From: Phytohabitans aurantiacus
GTDB taxonomy: Bacteria; Actinomycetota; Actinomycetes; Mycobacteriales; Micromonosporaceae
Length of the DNA: 64,000 nt
Direction: 5' to 3'
NCBI RefSeq assembly: GCF_027923225.1
Contig: NZ_BSDI01000063.1
Span: 1-64,000 of the forward strand
The position numbers were made by a program, and so were the translations under genes. Position 1 is the first letter of the stretch; each line of letters starts with the position of its first letter. Below are positions 1-7,476 of this stretch, piece after piece. A model generated the notes under the pieces. It searched no databases and was not told the DNA's origin. It saw only the letters and a program-made list of their open reading frames with translations.

Positions 1-59
1 GAGACGGTGGAGATGTGCACGCCGGACGCGCGGGCGACGTCGCGGATGGTGGCGGGCAC
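1..59 (-). CDS. LacI-family transcriptional regulator, N-terminal fragment cut by window edge
   Basis: Read on the minus strand, a GTG at 59 opens a frame beginning VPATIRDVARASGVHISTV, the classic LacI/GalR helix-turn-helix (T-I-x-D-V-A-x-x-A-G/S-V-x-x-x-T-V). Only about 19 residues lie in the window; the sugar-binding domain is off the left edge. A GGAG lies 8 nt upstream of the GTG. A -35/-10 pair with a LacI-type operator between its boxes lies just upstream (110-138), so the gene is probably autoregulated. The sugar sensed cannot be told from this fragment. Confidence 0.85.
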   Translation of the reverse strand, partial: MPATIRDVARASGVHISTV

Positions 60-109
60 AGCGGCGTCTCCATTCCTGCTCGTGTGGTGGTCGTCACTGG
101 GATCGGCCA

Positions 110-138
110 ATTAATGCAAACGGTTGCGGCCGTGTCAA
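110..138 (-). promoter_or_regulatory. Promoter with internal LacI-type operator for the LacI-family gene
   Basis: On the minus strand TTGACA (138-133) and ATTAAT (115-110) are separated by exactly 17 bp, a near-consensus sigma-70/HrdB-type promoter. Inside the spacer, 116-127 on the plus strand reads GCAAACGGTTGC, a near-perfect palindrome with the central CG typical of LacI/GalR operators. A repressor bound there would occlude RNA polymerase. Autoregulation is inferred from position. Confidence 0.7.
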
Positions 139-305
139 CGGATCTTGGTTTCAAATGTGTTGCGGTGGCGCGCCTATTGGGGGTGTGAGCGATACAAAAC
201 GGACGTCGTCGGTGCAAACCTTTGCAGCCAGAGATCGGTTAGAACGGGCTGGTTCCGGGAAGGTACGGTTGGCGGAACCACCGGCACCCGAACGGACAAC
301 GCGCA

Positions 306-1226
306 ATGACCACCTTCGACCACCCGGCGCTGCTCTATCGCGACTCCGCTGAGTACCTCGCGGGTACGCTGCCGTTCATCGAGGCTGGGCTGGCGGCGGG
401 CGAGCCGGTGCTGGTGGCGGTGCCAAGGGGCAACCTCGCGCTCATCGAAGACGGTCTCGGTGAGCAGGCCGCGATGGTGACGCTGCGCGACATGGGCCAG
501 GCCGGGCGCAACCCCGGCCGCATCCTGCCGGGCGTGCTGCTGGCCTTCGCCGCCGCGCACTCCGGCCGGCCGGTACGCGTCATCGGCGAGCCGATCTGGG
601 CTGGGCGCAGCGCGTTGGAGTACCCGGCCTGCGTGCAGCACGAGGCGCTGATCAATACCGCGTTCGCCGACCGCGACGGCGCCATTCTGTGCCCCTATGA
701 CGTCGCGCGGCTCGCGCCCGATGTGGTCGACGACGCGTACCGGACGCACCCGGTCGTCGAGACCGCGACCGGCCGTGCCGACAGCGCCCACTACGGAGAT
801 CCGGTCGTGTTCGCGGCCCGGTTCAATCAGCCGCTGTCCGATCCGCCGCCCGGCGCGGTGACCATGGTCGTCGATGGCGGCAGCCTGGCGGCGGTGCGGC
901 AGCTGGTGGGCGCGCGCGGCGCGGCCGCCGGTCTCGACTCGTTGCGGATCGCCGACTTCACGGTGGCGGTCAACGAGCTCGCCACCAACTCCGTCAAGCA
1001 CGGCGGCGGCGCCGGCACGCTGGCGGTGTGGTTGGAAGGCGGCGCGCTCGTGGCCCAGGTGTCCGACAGCGGCCACATCGCCAACCCGATGTCCGGGCGG
1101 GTGCCGCCGCCGCTCGACAGCGCGAACGGTGGGCGCGGGCTGGTGCTCGTGAACCAGCTCTGCGACCTGGTTCGCGTGCACACCACGCCCGACGGCACCA
1201 CCATCCGCGTGCTGCTGTACCTCTAG
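306..1226 (+). CDS. MEDS-domain / anti-sigma-type ATP-binding protein
   Basis: 306 aa. Residues 1 to about 170 resemble the MEDS (MEthanogen/methylotroph, DcmR Sensory) domain that starts many actinobacterial regulatory proteins. Residues about 180-300 are an RsbW/HATPase_c-like domain, with an N-box region (FTVAVNELATNSVKHGGG) and a G-box-like segment (SDSGHI...GGRGLVLVNQL). Such proteins usually act as soluble Ser kinases/anti-sigma switches or sensors in stress and redox signalling; no partner is adjacent. The start was chosen because the MEDS homology begins at once (MTTFDHPALLYRD). A GGTTCC/GGAACC inverted repeat lies in the leader (251-279). Its 3' end overlaps that of the convergent ABC permease gene by a few bases. 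Confidence 0.8.
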   Translation: MTTFDHPALLYRDSAEYLAGTLPFIEAGLAAGEPVLVAVPRGNLALIEDGLGEQAAMVTLRDMGQAGRNPGRILPGVLLAFAAAHSGRPVRVIGEPIWAGRSALEYPACVQHEALINTAFADRDGAILCPYDVARLAPDVVDDAYRTHPVVETATGRADSAHYGDPVVFAARFNQPLSDPPPGAVTMVVDGGSLAAVRQLVGARGAAAGLDSLRIADFTVAVNELATNSVKHGGGAGTLAVWLEGGALVAQVSDSGHIANPMSGRVPPPLDSANGGRGLVLVNQLCDLVRVHTTPDGTTIRVLLYL

Positions 1227-1969
1227 GCCGCCGTGCGGCGGCGGAACAGCGCGCCGGCCGCGGCCACCGACACCAGCAGGATGCCGCCGCTCCACGCGAG
1301 TGCCAGCCACGGGGCGGTGCCGAGGTCGGTGCCGAGCATCAGCCCGCGCAGCGTCTCGATGATCGGGGTGGCCGGCTGGTGCTCGGCGAACCCGTGTATC
1401 CAGCCCGGCATCGTGTCGATCGGCACGAACGCGCTGCTCGGGTACGGCAGGAACATCACGAAGAACGTGAAGCCGCCGGCCGCCTCGGCGGAGCGTACGA
1501 GCAGGCCCACCGCCGCGGACAGCCACGAGATCGCGAACACGAACAGCAGCAGGGCACCGGCCGCCGCCAGCCATTCGAGCGGCCCCGCCGTCGGCCGGAA
1601 CCCGATGATCAGCGCGATGCCGAGCACGAGCAGCGTGGAGGCGACGTTGCGGATCACACTGGCCACGACGTGGCCGGTCAGGAACGCGACGCCGCCGACG
1701 TCCATCGACCGGAACCGGTCGACGATGCCGCCGGTCACGTCCTGACTGACGCTGACCGCCGTCGTGGACGCCCCGAACGCCGCGCACAGCATGATCACGC
1801 CGGGCACCACGTAGGTGACGTACTTCGTGCCCGTCTCGATCGCGCCGCCGAACAGGTACACGAACAGCAGCATCAACATGATCGGCAGCATCAGCGCGGT
1901 GAGCAGGGCGTCGAGGTTCCGCCGGGACAGGCGCACCGAGCGGTCGACCATCACGAGGGCGCTAGACAT
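1223..1969 (-). CDS. ABC-2 type transporter permease (DrrB-like)
   Basis: 248 aa with about six hydrophobic segments. It follows the ABC-2 pattern: a first helix after SRRNLDALLTAL, and the loop SVSQDVTGGIVDRFRSMDV, which matches the conserved DrrB/ABC-2 cytoplasmic loop (D-x-x-x-G-x-x-D-R-F-R-S-M). Its ATG at 1969 overlaps the end of the upstream ATPase gene by 8 nt and has a GGAG Shine-Dalgarno inside that gene, so the two are translationally coupled. With the ATPase it should form a two-component exporter of the daunorubicin-resistance type. The substrate is unknown. Confidence 0.85.
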   Translation of the reverse strand: MSSALVMVDRSVRLSRRNLDALLTALMLPIMLMLLFVYLFGGAIETGTKYVTYVVPGVIMLCAAFGASTTAVSVSQDVTGGIVDRFRSMDVGGVAFLTGHVVASVIRNVASTLLVLGIALIIGFRPTAGPLEWLAAAGALLLFVFAISWLSAAVGLLVRSAEAAGGFTFFVMFLPYPSSAFVPIDTMPGWIHGFAEHQPATPIIETLRGLMLGTDLGTAPWLALAWSGGILLVSVAAAGALFRRRTAA

Positions 1970-2927
1970 CGGCGGTCTCCTTCTCGCGTGCCGGCGTTCC
2001 GGTCAGGGCCAGGAAAACGTCGTCCATGGTCGCCGCGTGCAGCGCGAACCGGTCCACCGCGCGCCTGCCCGGATCGATCTCGTCGAGCAGCGCCCGCACG
2101 TGCGCGGCGCTGCCGTCGGTGGCCACGCCGAGCGTCCGCCGCGCCGGGTCGCGCAGCAGCACCCGATCGCCGAGGCGGGCGGCGGCCGCGTCGTACGCCG
2201 CCGGGTCCGCGAGCGTCAGATCAAGGCGCCGGCCACCGACCTGCTCCTTGAGCCGGGCCGCGGTGCCGTCCGCGACAAGTCGCCCATGATCGAGTACCGC
2301 GATGCGGTCCGCGAGTTGGTCGGCCTCTTCCAGGTACTGGGTGGTGAGGAAGACCGTCACGCCACCGCGTACCAGATCGCTGACCACGTCCCACATGGCC
2401 TGCCGGCTGCGCACGTCGAGCCCGGTCGTCGGCTCGTCCAGGAAGATCACGGACGGCTGGCCGACCAGGCTCGCGGCGAGGTCGAGGCGGCGCCGCATGC
2501 CACCCGAGTACGTGCCCGCGCGGCGGTCACCGGCGTCCACCAGGTCGAATCGCTCCAGCAGTTCCGCGGCCCTTCTCCGGGCGTCCGGCCGGCTGAGTCC
2601 GGTGAGTCGGGCCATCATGCGCAGGTTCTCGGCGCCGGTCTGCAACTCGTCGACCGCCGCGTACTGGCCGGTGAGGCTGATCGCCCGGCGCACCCGGTGC
2701 CGCTCGCGCACCACGTCGAACCCGGCCACCGTGGCCCGGCCGCCGCCCGGCTCGGTCAGCGTGGCCAGGATGCGCACCATCGTCGTCTTGCCGGCACCGT
2801 TGGGCCCGAGGAGGGCGAAGAGGGTGCCGGGCGCGACCCGAAGGTCGACGCCCGTGAGCACCCGCTTGGCGCCGTACGACTTCTGCAGGGCGGTCACCTC
2901 GACCGCCGGTACGTTGTACGAACACAT
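1962..2927 (-). CDS. ABC transporter ATP-binding protein (DrrA-like)
   Basis: 321 aa from the ATG at 2927; the longer open frame upstream is not coding because it runs through the divergent regulator. Walker A is GPNGAGKTT, the signature is YSGGMRRRLDLAASL, and Walker B is VIFLDEPTTGLD followed by the H-loop-region sequence TTQYLEEADQLADRI. The C-terminal extension (about 225-321, ending near ATMDDVFLALTG) is typical of DrrA-type drug-exporter ATPases. It is operonic with the permease and divergent from the GntR-TetR regulator across a 54-bp gap full of inverted repeats, so local repression by that regulator is likely. Confidence 0.9.
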   Translation of the reverse strand: MCSYNVPAVEVTALQKSYGAKRVLTGVDLRVAPGTLFALLGPNGAGKTTMVRILATLTEPGGGRATVAGFDVVRERHRVRRAISLTGQYAAVDELQTGAENLRMMARLTGLSRPDARRRAAELLERFDLVDAGDRRAGTYSGGMRRRLDLAASLVGQPSVIFLDEPTTGLDVRSRQAMWDVVSDLVRGGVTVFLTTQYLEEADQLADRIAVLDHGRLVADGTAARLKEQVGGRRLDLTLADPAAYDAAAARLGDRVLLRDPARRTLGVATDGSAAHVRALLDEIDPGRRAVDRFALHAATMDDVFLALTGTPAREKETADV

Positions 2928-2931
2928 GTGT
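2922..2931. promoter_or_regulatory. 10-bp palindrome over the ABC ATPase start codon
   Basis: ACACATGTGT is a perfect palindrome containing the minus-strand ATG (2927-2925), with GTAC tetramers on both sides (2916-2919, 2930-2933, 2937-2940). With the larger inverted repeat at 2964-2997 it is a plausible second operator for the divergent regulator. Confidence 0.4.
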
Positions 2932-2963
2932 ACACCGTACGACGCCTTCTCAAACAGCGCAAA

Positions 2964-2997
2964 CTGTACTAGGGTAGGGCTGTGAGTACTAGTACAG
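2964..2997. promoter_or_regulatory. Inverted repeat operator over the GntR-TetR regulator start, with leaderless -10
   Basis: CTGTACTAG (2964-2972) and CTAGTACAG (2989-2997) are perfect 9-bp inverted repeats separated by 16 bp. The right half contains its own palindrome, GTACTAGTAC (2986-2995). The GTG start of the regulator (2982) lies between the arms. A -10-like TAGGGT (2970-2975) sits 6 nt before the GTG, and a weak -35 TTCTCA lies 17 bp further up, suggesting a leaderless mRNA whose promoter is covered by the repeat. Confidence 0.6.
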
Positions 2998-3950
2998 ATG
3001 CGCCGTACGCGCGGATCGCCAGCGACATCCGGCGGCGGATCGCGGCGGGAGAGTTGCGCCCGGGCGACAGGGTGCCGTCGACGCGGCAGCTCATGCGCGA
3101 GTTCGGCGTCGCGCTCGCCACCGCGACCAAGGCCCTCGCCATGCTGCGCCAGGAGGGTGTGGTGACCGCCGTGCCCCGGGTGGGCACGGTGGTGGCCGGC
3201 TCTCCGACGGGCGCTTCGGCTCCTGCTCCTGTCGTTCCCCGCCGCGCGCGGCCTGGGGAGCCTGCCGTCGATCGCGACGGGATCGTCCAGGCCGCGATCC
3301 GGATCGCCGACGCCGAAGGGCTCGCCGCGCTCTCGATGCGCCGCGTCGCCGCCGACATCGGCATCCCGACCATGTCCCTGTACCGCTACGTGCCCAGCAA
3401 GGAGGACCTGCTGCTGCGCATGGTCGACGCGGTGTTCGCCGAGGATCCACTCCCCGAGCCGGCGCCGCACTGGCGCACGAGCCTCGAAGACCTGGCCCAC
3501 CTCCAGTGGGCGATCTGCCACCGCCACCCGTGGGTCGCGCGGCAGGTCTCGATCACCCGCCCGATGGCCGTACCGAACGGGATGGCGCACACCGAGGCGT
3601 CGCTGCGCGCCCTCGACGGCCTCGGCCTCGACAAGGCGACGATGGTGCACGCGGCGGTGACCATCGCCGGGCACGTGGTCGGCACCGCCCTGCACCTGGA
3701 GCAGGAGGTCGAGGCCGAGCAGGACACCGGGCTGAGCAACGAGGAGTGGTACGAGGCGCAGGACCTGACCCTGGGCAGGCTGCTCGCCTCGGGCCGCTTT
3801 CCGATGCTGGCCAGCCTCGACGAGATCCCCGACTTCGACCTCAACCTCGACATCGTCTTCGAGCTGGGCCTGCGCCTGCTGCTGGACGGCCTGGCGGCAA
3901 TGATCGGCGCTGAGCGGGCTTTGCAGCGCGATCATGATCAGTTAGGGTAG
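2982..3950 (+). CDS. Dual-domain transcriptional regulator: GntR winged helix fused to a TetR/AcrR repressor
   Basis: 322 aa. Residues 8-70 form a GntR winged helix (YARIASDIRRRIAAGELRPG, then VPSTRQLMREFGVALATATK). After a Pro/Ala linker (about 75-97), residues about 98-145 are a second DNA-binding domain of TetR type (IVQAAIRIADAEGLAALSMR, VAADIGIPTMSLYRYVPSKE). The rest (150-322) resembles a TetR C-terminal ligand domain. Its GTG start overlaps the predicted operator. By position it should repress the divergent exporter genes and itself, with a small hydrophobic compound as likely inducer. Two HTH domains in one chain could bind both halves of the complex inverted repeat. Confidence 0.85.
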   Translation: MSTSTDAPYARIASDIRRRIAAGELRPGDRVPSTRQLMREFGVALATATKALAMLRQEGVVTAVPRVGTVVAGSPTGASAPAPVVPRRARPGEPAVDRDGIVQAAIRIADAEGLAALSMRRVAADIGIPTMSLYRYVPSKEDLLLRMVDAVFAEDPLPEPAPHWRTSLEDLAHLQWAICHRHPWVARQVSITRPMAVPNGMAHTEASLRALDGLGLDKATMVHAAVTIAGHVVGTALHLEQEVEAEQDTGLSNEEWYEAQDLTLGRLLASGRFPMLASLDEIPDFDLNLDIVFELGLRLLLDGLAAMIGAERALQRDHDQLG

Positions 3951-3961
3951 GCATGCCTTAG
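3943..3961. promoter_or_regulatory. Iron box (DmdR/IdeR-type operator)
   Basis: TTAGGGTAGGCATGCCTTA matches about 14 of 19 positions of the actinobacterial iron-box consensus (TTAGGTTAGGCTAACCTAA). It lies 15 bp upstream of the siderophore-interacting protein gene and overlaps the stop codon of the preceding regulator. This predicts iron-dependent repression of that gene. Confidence 0.75.
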
Positions 3962-3976
3962 TCGAGGGAGGGTGCT

Positions 3977-4882
3977 GTGACGTTTCGGGTTTTCCGGGTC
4001 GAAGTGCGGGCGGTGCGCAAGCTCAGCCCCAGCTTCCTGCGCGTGACGTTCACCGGCGACGACCTCGACGCGTTCGAGGACACCGGCTGGGACCAGCGCA
4101 TCAAGCTGGTGCTGCCGCTGCCCGACAGCGGCGTCGCGCACATGCCCGCCGGCCCCGACTGGTACGCGAAGTGGCGCGAGCTGCCCGAAGAGCGGCGCAA
4201 CCCCATCCGCACGTACACGACTCGCTACGTGCGGCCGGCGGTGCGCGAGCTCGACCTTGACGTGGTACTGCATGGCGACGGCGGGCCGGCCGCGCGCTGG
4301 GCGCAGACCGTGCGCCCCGGCGACATCGTGGGCCTGGTCGGGCCCGATGCCGATGCCGGCGGCCCGCACGGCGGCATCGAGTTCCATCCGCCGGCGGATG
4401 GGCGTCCGCTGCTGCTCGCCGGCGACGAGACGGCGGTACCGGCGGTCGCCACGATCGTCGAGCAACTGCCCCGCGGCGCGCGCGGGGAGGTCCTGCTGGA
4501 GGTACCCGAGTCCGGCGACATCCTGGAGCTCGGCGCGCCCGCGGGCCTGCGGATCACCTGGCTGGCACGCGACGGCGCGGCGCACGGCAGCCTGCTCGTA
4601 CCCGCCGTCACGTCGGCGGCCGGCCGGCTGCTGGCGAAGGCTCCCGCGCTCGCGGCCGTCGGCGGCGGCACGGTGCTCGACGACATCGACGTCGACACCG
4701 AGATCCTCTGGGAGGTGCCCGAGGACGGCGCGAGCGGCGGCGACCTGTACGCGTGGCTGGCCGGCGAGGCCGGTGTGATCAAGACACTGCGCCGCCACCT
4801 CGTCAGCGAGCGCGGCGTCGACCGCAAGGCGGTCGCCTTCATGGGCTACTGGCGCCTGGGCCGCACCGAGGACGACCTCTAG
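3977..4882 (+). CDS. Siderophore-interacting protein (FAD-binding ferric-siderophore reductase, ViuB/SIP family)
   Basis: 301 aa; GTG start at 3977 after GGGAGG. The FAD-binding barrel carries the family motif R-x-Y-T-x-R (PIRTYTTRYVR, about residues 75-85) and is followed by the NAD(P)H-binding half (LLLAGDETAVPAVATIVEQL, about 150-170). It ends with FMGYWRLGRTEDD, the typical SIP C-terminus. It should act in the cytoplasm, reducing Fe(III)-siderophore to free the iron. The iron box directly upstream supports the role. No siderophore transporter is adjacent. Confidence 0.92.
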   Translation: MTFRVFRVEVRAVRKLSPSFLRVTFTGDDLDAFEDTGWDQRIKLVLPLPDSGVAHMPAGPDWYAKWRELPEERRNPIRTYTTRYVRPAVRELDLDVVLHGDGGPAARWAQTVRPGDIVGLVGPDADAGGPHGGIEFHPPADGRPLLLAGDETAVPAVATIVEQLPRGARGEVLLEVPESGDILELGAPAGLRITWLARDGAAHGSLLVPAVTSAAGRLLAKAPALAAVGGGTVLDDIDVDTEILWEVPEDGASGGDLYAWLAGEAGVIKTLRRHLVSERGVDRKAVAFMGYWRLGRTEDDL

Positions 4883-4962
4883 AGCTTCCACCATCTAGCT
4901 CAGAGCCTGGTCCCGAACCTGATCCTAAAAAGTCTCTAAAGAGCAGGTTCAGGATCGAGCCT

Positions 4963-4994
4963 CGAGCTGCCGCGATGCCCGTCGCGGTAGCTCG
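4963..4994. repeat. Element P, short form (locus A hairpin)
   Basis: CGAGCTGCCGCGA (4963-4975) pairs with TCGCGGTAGCTCG (4982-4994), giving a 13-bp stem with one G-T pair and a 6-nt loop. The arms match the outer ends of the longer P elements at loci B, C and D. A GAATTTT run follows, so it may also terminate transcription from the siderophore-interacting protein gene. Confidence 0.65.
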
Positions 4995-5195
4995 GAATTT
5001 TCTGGGCATTTGACGCCGGAACACCTCGAGGCCGCCCGGCCAGCGCTCGGGTCGGCGTGCGTAGCAGCAGTATCAGGGATATTGCTGCATCAACGCGCTG
5101 CGGATGCCGCAAGAACCCCGAACATGCGGCATCCGACCGTCTCCGCGCGGCGGTGGTTGCGCTTGAGCTGCGCGCAGCGCAGGTTCCGCCCTTGC

Positions 5196-5278
5196 CGTCG
5201 ATCAAGGGAAGTCCCGTCGATCAAGGGCGAACGCACGTGAAAAGAGATCGAACCACGTGCGTCTGCCCTTGATCGACG
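5196..5278. repeat. Element Q, locus A (83 bp)
   Basis: Same architecture as the 84-bp Q copies elsewhere: outer inverted repeats built on GTCGATCAAGGG/CCCTTGATCGAC, an inner GATCAAGGGCG...CACGTG arm paired with CACGTG...GCCCTTGATC, and the loop aaaagagatcgaac, identical to that of the copy at 15982-16065. Outer pairing extends to 5192-5282. Confidence 0.8.
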
Positions 5279-5342
5279 GCAAAAGGGCGCGCGGGGGCGG
5301 GGCGGTGCGTGGGCGGCGCGGGGCGGGGCAGGGGTTGTGGTG

Positions 5343-5711
5343 TTAGAGGGGGCGGGCGAGCATCCATTGGTGGCCGAAGGGGTCTTGGAAGCGGCCGCCT
5401 CGTTCGCCGTACTCCTGGTCGGCTATCGGGTAGATCACGGTGGCGCCGGCCGACGAGAGGCGTTCGCCGAGGGCGTCGACGTCGTCGACGTACAGGGCCA
5501 TGATGACTGGCGTGCCGCCCAGCGTCGTCGGTGAGCGGTCGGCGTCGTCTTCGTCCTTGACGGCGACCGTCGCGCCGGCGATCACCAGCTCGGCGTGCAC
5601 GATCTTGCCGTTGGCGTCGGTGTGGCGGGCGGTCTCCTTGGCGTCGAAGGCGGCGACGTAGAACTCGATGGCGCGAGCGGCGTCGCGTACCACAAGGCGT
5701 GGATAGAACAT
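5343..5711 (-). CDS. VOC-superfamily (glyoxalase/bleomycin-resistance-like) protein
   Basis: 122 aa, one pair of VOC beta-alpha-beta-beta-beta modules. It starts MFYPRLVVRDAARAIEFYVA, has the mid-protein segment GGTPVIMALYVDDVDALGER, and ends GGRFQDPFGHQWMLARP, the PhnB-like signature (R-x-x-D-P-F-G-x-x-W). It is probably a small cytoplasmic metal-dependent or binding protein. The exact reaction cannot be inferred. It is monocistronic and lies 3' of repeat locus A. Confidence 0.85.
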   Translation of the reverse strand: MFYPRLVVRDAARAIEFYVAAFDAKETARHTDANGKIVHAELVIAGATVAVKDEDDADRSPTTLGGTPVIMALYVDDVDALGERLSSAGATVIYPIADQEYGERGGRFQDPFGHQWMLARPL

Positions 5712-5742
5712 GTCCTCATCGTCGCGCCGGATCGGCCACCAC

Positions 5743-5784
5743 GCTTGTAAGAATCAGACCGGCGCTTGTAAGAATCAGACCGGC
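5743..5784. repeat. Exact 21-bp tandem duplication over the 3' end of the AraC gene
   Basis: A 21-bp unit beginning GCTTGTAAGAATC occurs twice back to back (5743-5763, 5764-5784) with no mismatch. The second copy contains the stop codon (5775-5777) of the minus-strand AraC-family gene. It looks like a recent slippage event. Confidence 0.9.
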
Positions 5785-6608
5785 ACGTGGTTCGCCTCGC
5801 CCGGCGAGCGCGGCGCATAGCCTGTCGGGAGCATGCCCGCCAGCTCCCGGAACTCGTGGATCATGTGGGCCTGGTCGTGGTAGCCGCACGCGGCCGCCCG
5901 GCTCGCCCAGTCGCCGTCGGTCGCCAGCAGCCGCTGCAGGCGCCGCACCCGCGCGAACCGTTTCGGCGTCAGCCCCACGCGCTCCACGAACCGCCGCGCC
6001 AGGCCGCGCGGCGTCCAGCCCAGCCGGTCGGCGGTCTCGGCGACGGTCGCGCCGCGCGCCAGCGACCGCACCGCCACGCCGGTCGCCGGGTCGGGCGACA
6101 GCGGCCGGCACGCCGCCTCCAGCAACGCCCGTTCCATCACGGCGAGCATCGCCTCAGCCCGCCGCTCGCCGCCCGAAAGCCCGCCGCCGCCTCCAAGCCG
6201 AGCGCTGCCGGCGAGCGGGGAGCTGGCGAGGCGGTCGCGGAGGTCGGTGCCGGGCCACAGCTCGTCGAGCGGCACGAGCTGGTCGCGCACCGCCGAGGCG
6301 GGCGCGGGGAAGAAGGGGTACGCGCCGCCGGGGCGGAACGCCACCCACGCGATGGCGCGCTGTTCGGCCGGGTCGATCAGCGACGGGCGGCCGTGCGCGC
6401 CGAGCAGCGCCGCGCCCGGCGCGCTCTGGGTGACACCGCCGTCGATCGGGTACGCGTGCAGCGCGTCAGCGTCGAGGTTGACGAGCAGCTGGGCGGTGCC
6501 GGTGGGCAGCGACAGCTCCCGCGCATGCGCGAACCGCCCCTCCAGGTAGCCCATCGAGGAGACGAACGGCGCCAGCGCGGGTGACCTGGGCCTCATCGAC
6601 ACGTACAT
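5775..6608 (-). CDS. AraC-family transcriptional regulator
   Basis: 277 aa from the ATG at 6608 (MYVSMRPRS); a second in-frame ATG at 6596 is an alternative, and the long frame further upstream is a shadow of the divergent gene. The N-terminal half is a DUF6597-like sensory region (ALAPFVSSMGYLEG...). The C-terminal half carries the AraC double HTH (GATVAETADRLGWTPRGLAR, then AAACGYHDQAHMIHEFRELA and the P-T-x-Y end). It is divergent from another AraC-family gene across 33 bp. Target and ligand are unknown. Confidence 0.85.
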   Translation of the reverse strand: MYVSMRPRSPALAPFVSSMGYLEGRFAHARELSLPTGTAQLLVNLDADALHAYPIDGGVTQSAPGAALLGAHGRPSLIDPAEQRAIAWVAFRPGGAYPFFPAPASAVRDQLVPLDELWPGTDLRDRLASSPLAGSARLGGGGGLSGGERRAEAMLAVMERALLEAACRPLSPDPATGVAVRSLARGATVAETADRLGWTPRGLARRFVERVGLTPKRFARVRRLQRLLATDGDWASRAAACGYHDQAHMIHEFRELAGMLPTGYAPRSPGEANHVPV

Positions 6609-6641
6609 GCCACCACCGAGCCTATCGGCAATCATGGGGGC

Positions 6642-7466
6642 ATGCCGGTGAGCGAGGAGGAGAGCGCGGTCTGGACGCGCGTCGATGGCATCTGGGAGAC
6701 CGGCATCGACCTGCTCAGCGCCCGCTTCGTCGGCCACCGGTACGCGCCGCACCTGCATGACGAGTACTCGATCGGAGTGTGCACCGGCGGCGCCGAGCGG
6801 ATCGACTACCGCGGTGCCAGCCACATCGCGGTGCCGGGCACGGTCGCCCTGCTGGAGCCCGGCGAGCCGCATACCGGCGAGGCGGCCGCCAGCGGCGGAT
6901 GGTCGTACGACGCGGCCTATGTGCCGCCGGAGCTGTTCGGCGACGGCCCGCCGCACTTCCCCCAGCCGGTGGTCACCGACCCGGACGCCGCGCGCATGCT
7001 CGGCGCCGCCTACCGGGCGCTGATGCGCGGCGCCGACCCGCTGGAGGGGGAGACGCGGCTGCTGCTCGCGCTCGACACGGTCGTCTGCCGGTACGCCGTT
7101 GGCGTCACCGCCGCCGAGCGCCGCCTCGGTGGCCGGCTCGTGGCGACCGTCATGGCGAGCCTCGGAGACCGCATCGTGGCACCGCCGAGCCTCGCGGAGA
7201 TCGCCGGCGAGGTGGGCCTGTCGCGGTACCAGGTGGTGCGCGCCTTCCGCGAGGCGGTGGGCATGCCGCCGTACGCCTGGCTCGCCCAGCACCGCGTGCG
7301 GCGCGCTCGCACGTTGTTGCTGGCCGGCCACCGGCCAGCGGACGTCGCCGGCCTGGTGGGCTTCGCCGACCAGGCGCATCTGACGCGGTGGTTCCGGCGC
7401 GTGATGGGCGTCACGCCGGCGGTGTACCGCAACAGCGTTCAAGACATCGGGCGCGCCAGCGGGTGA
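6642..7466 (+). CDS. AraC-family transcriptional regulator (AraC-ligand-binding type)
   Basis: 274 aa. The N-terminal cupin-like sensing domain (HRYAPHLHDEYSIGVCTGG, then GTVALLEPGEPHTGE) precedes the AraC HTH pair (PSLAEIAGEVGLSRYQVVRA and DVAGLVGFADQAHLTRWFRR, ending GVTPAVYR). The start is an ATG after a GGGGG run. The EamA transporter gene begins 10 bp downstream on the same strand, an arrangement often seen for AraC regulators of amino-acid or metabolite exporters, so that gene is the likely target. Confidence 0.88.
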   Translation: MPVSEEESAVWTRVDGIWETGIDLLSARFVGHRYAPHLHDEYSIGVCTGGAERIDYRGASHIAVPGTVALLEPGEPHTGEAAASGGWSYDAAYVPPELFGDGPPHFPQPVVTDPDAARMLGAAYRALMRGADPLEGETRLLLALDTVVCRYAVGVTAAERRLGGRLVATVMASLGDRIVAPPSLAEIAGEVGLSRYQVVRAFREAVGMPPYAWLAQHRVRRARTLLLAGHRPADVAGLVGFADQAHLTRWFRRVMGVTPAVYRNSVQDIGRASG

Positions 7467-7476
7467 GCATGTCCCC

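Larger units (their letters stand above)
4883..5342. other. Intergenic region between convergent genes holding repeat locus A
   Basis: No credible gene. It holds a GAACCTG/CAGGTTC inverted repeat (4915-4921 and 4944-4950), the short P-type hairpin (4963-4994), a 9-bp perfect stem GATGCCGCA/TGCGGCATC near 5101-5132, and one 83-bp Q element (5196-5278). Small open frames here simply read through the repeats. Confidence 0.7.

Noticed and set aside
174..1787. Very long frames antisense or out of phase to clear genes (such as 174-1787 minus, 21019-22926 minus, 26813-28993 plus before the permease start)
   Set aside because: High GC at third positions leaves few stops in other frames. These lack recognisable motifs, are rich in Arg/Gly/Pro/His, and lie over genes with full catalytic signatures.
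5010..5272. Short open frames ending in ...CIRP/CVCP-like residues at each Q locus (for example 5057-5272, 15832-16059, 35701-35889, 42767-43072)
   Set aside because: Their shared endings come from the Q repeat itself (GTGCATTCGCCCTTGA read as C-I-R-P-stop). They have no ribosome sites, differ elsewhere and run through palindromes in both directions.
5192..5282. CRISPR-like array formed by repeated GATCAAGGG motifs
   Set aside because: Repeats occur two or three per element in inverted orientation with conserved loops, no regular unique spacers, and no cas genes.
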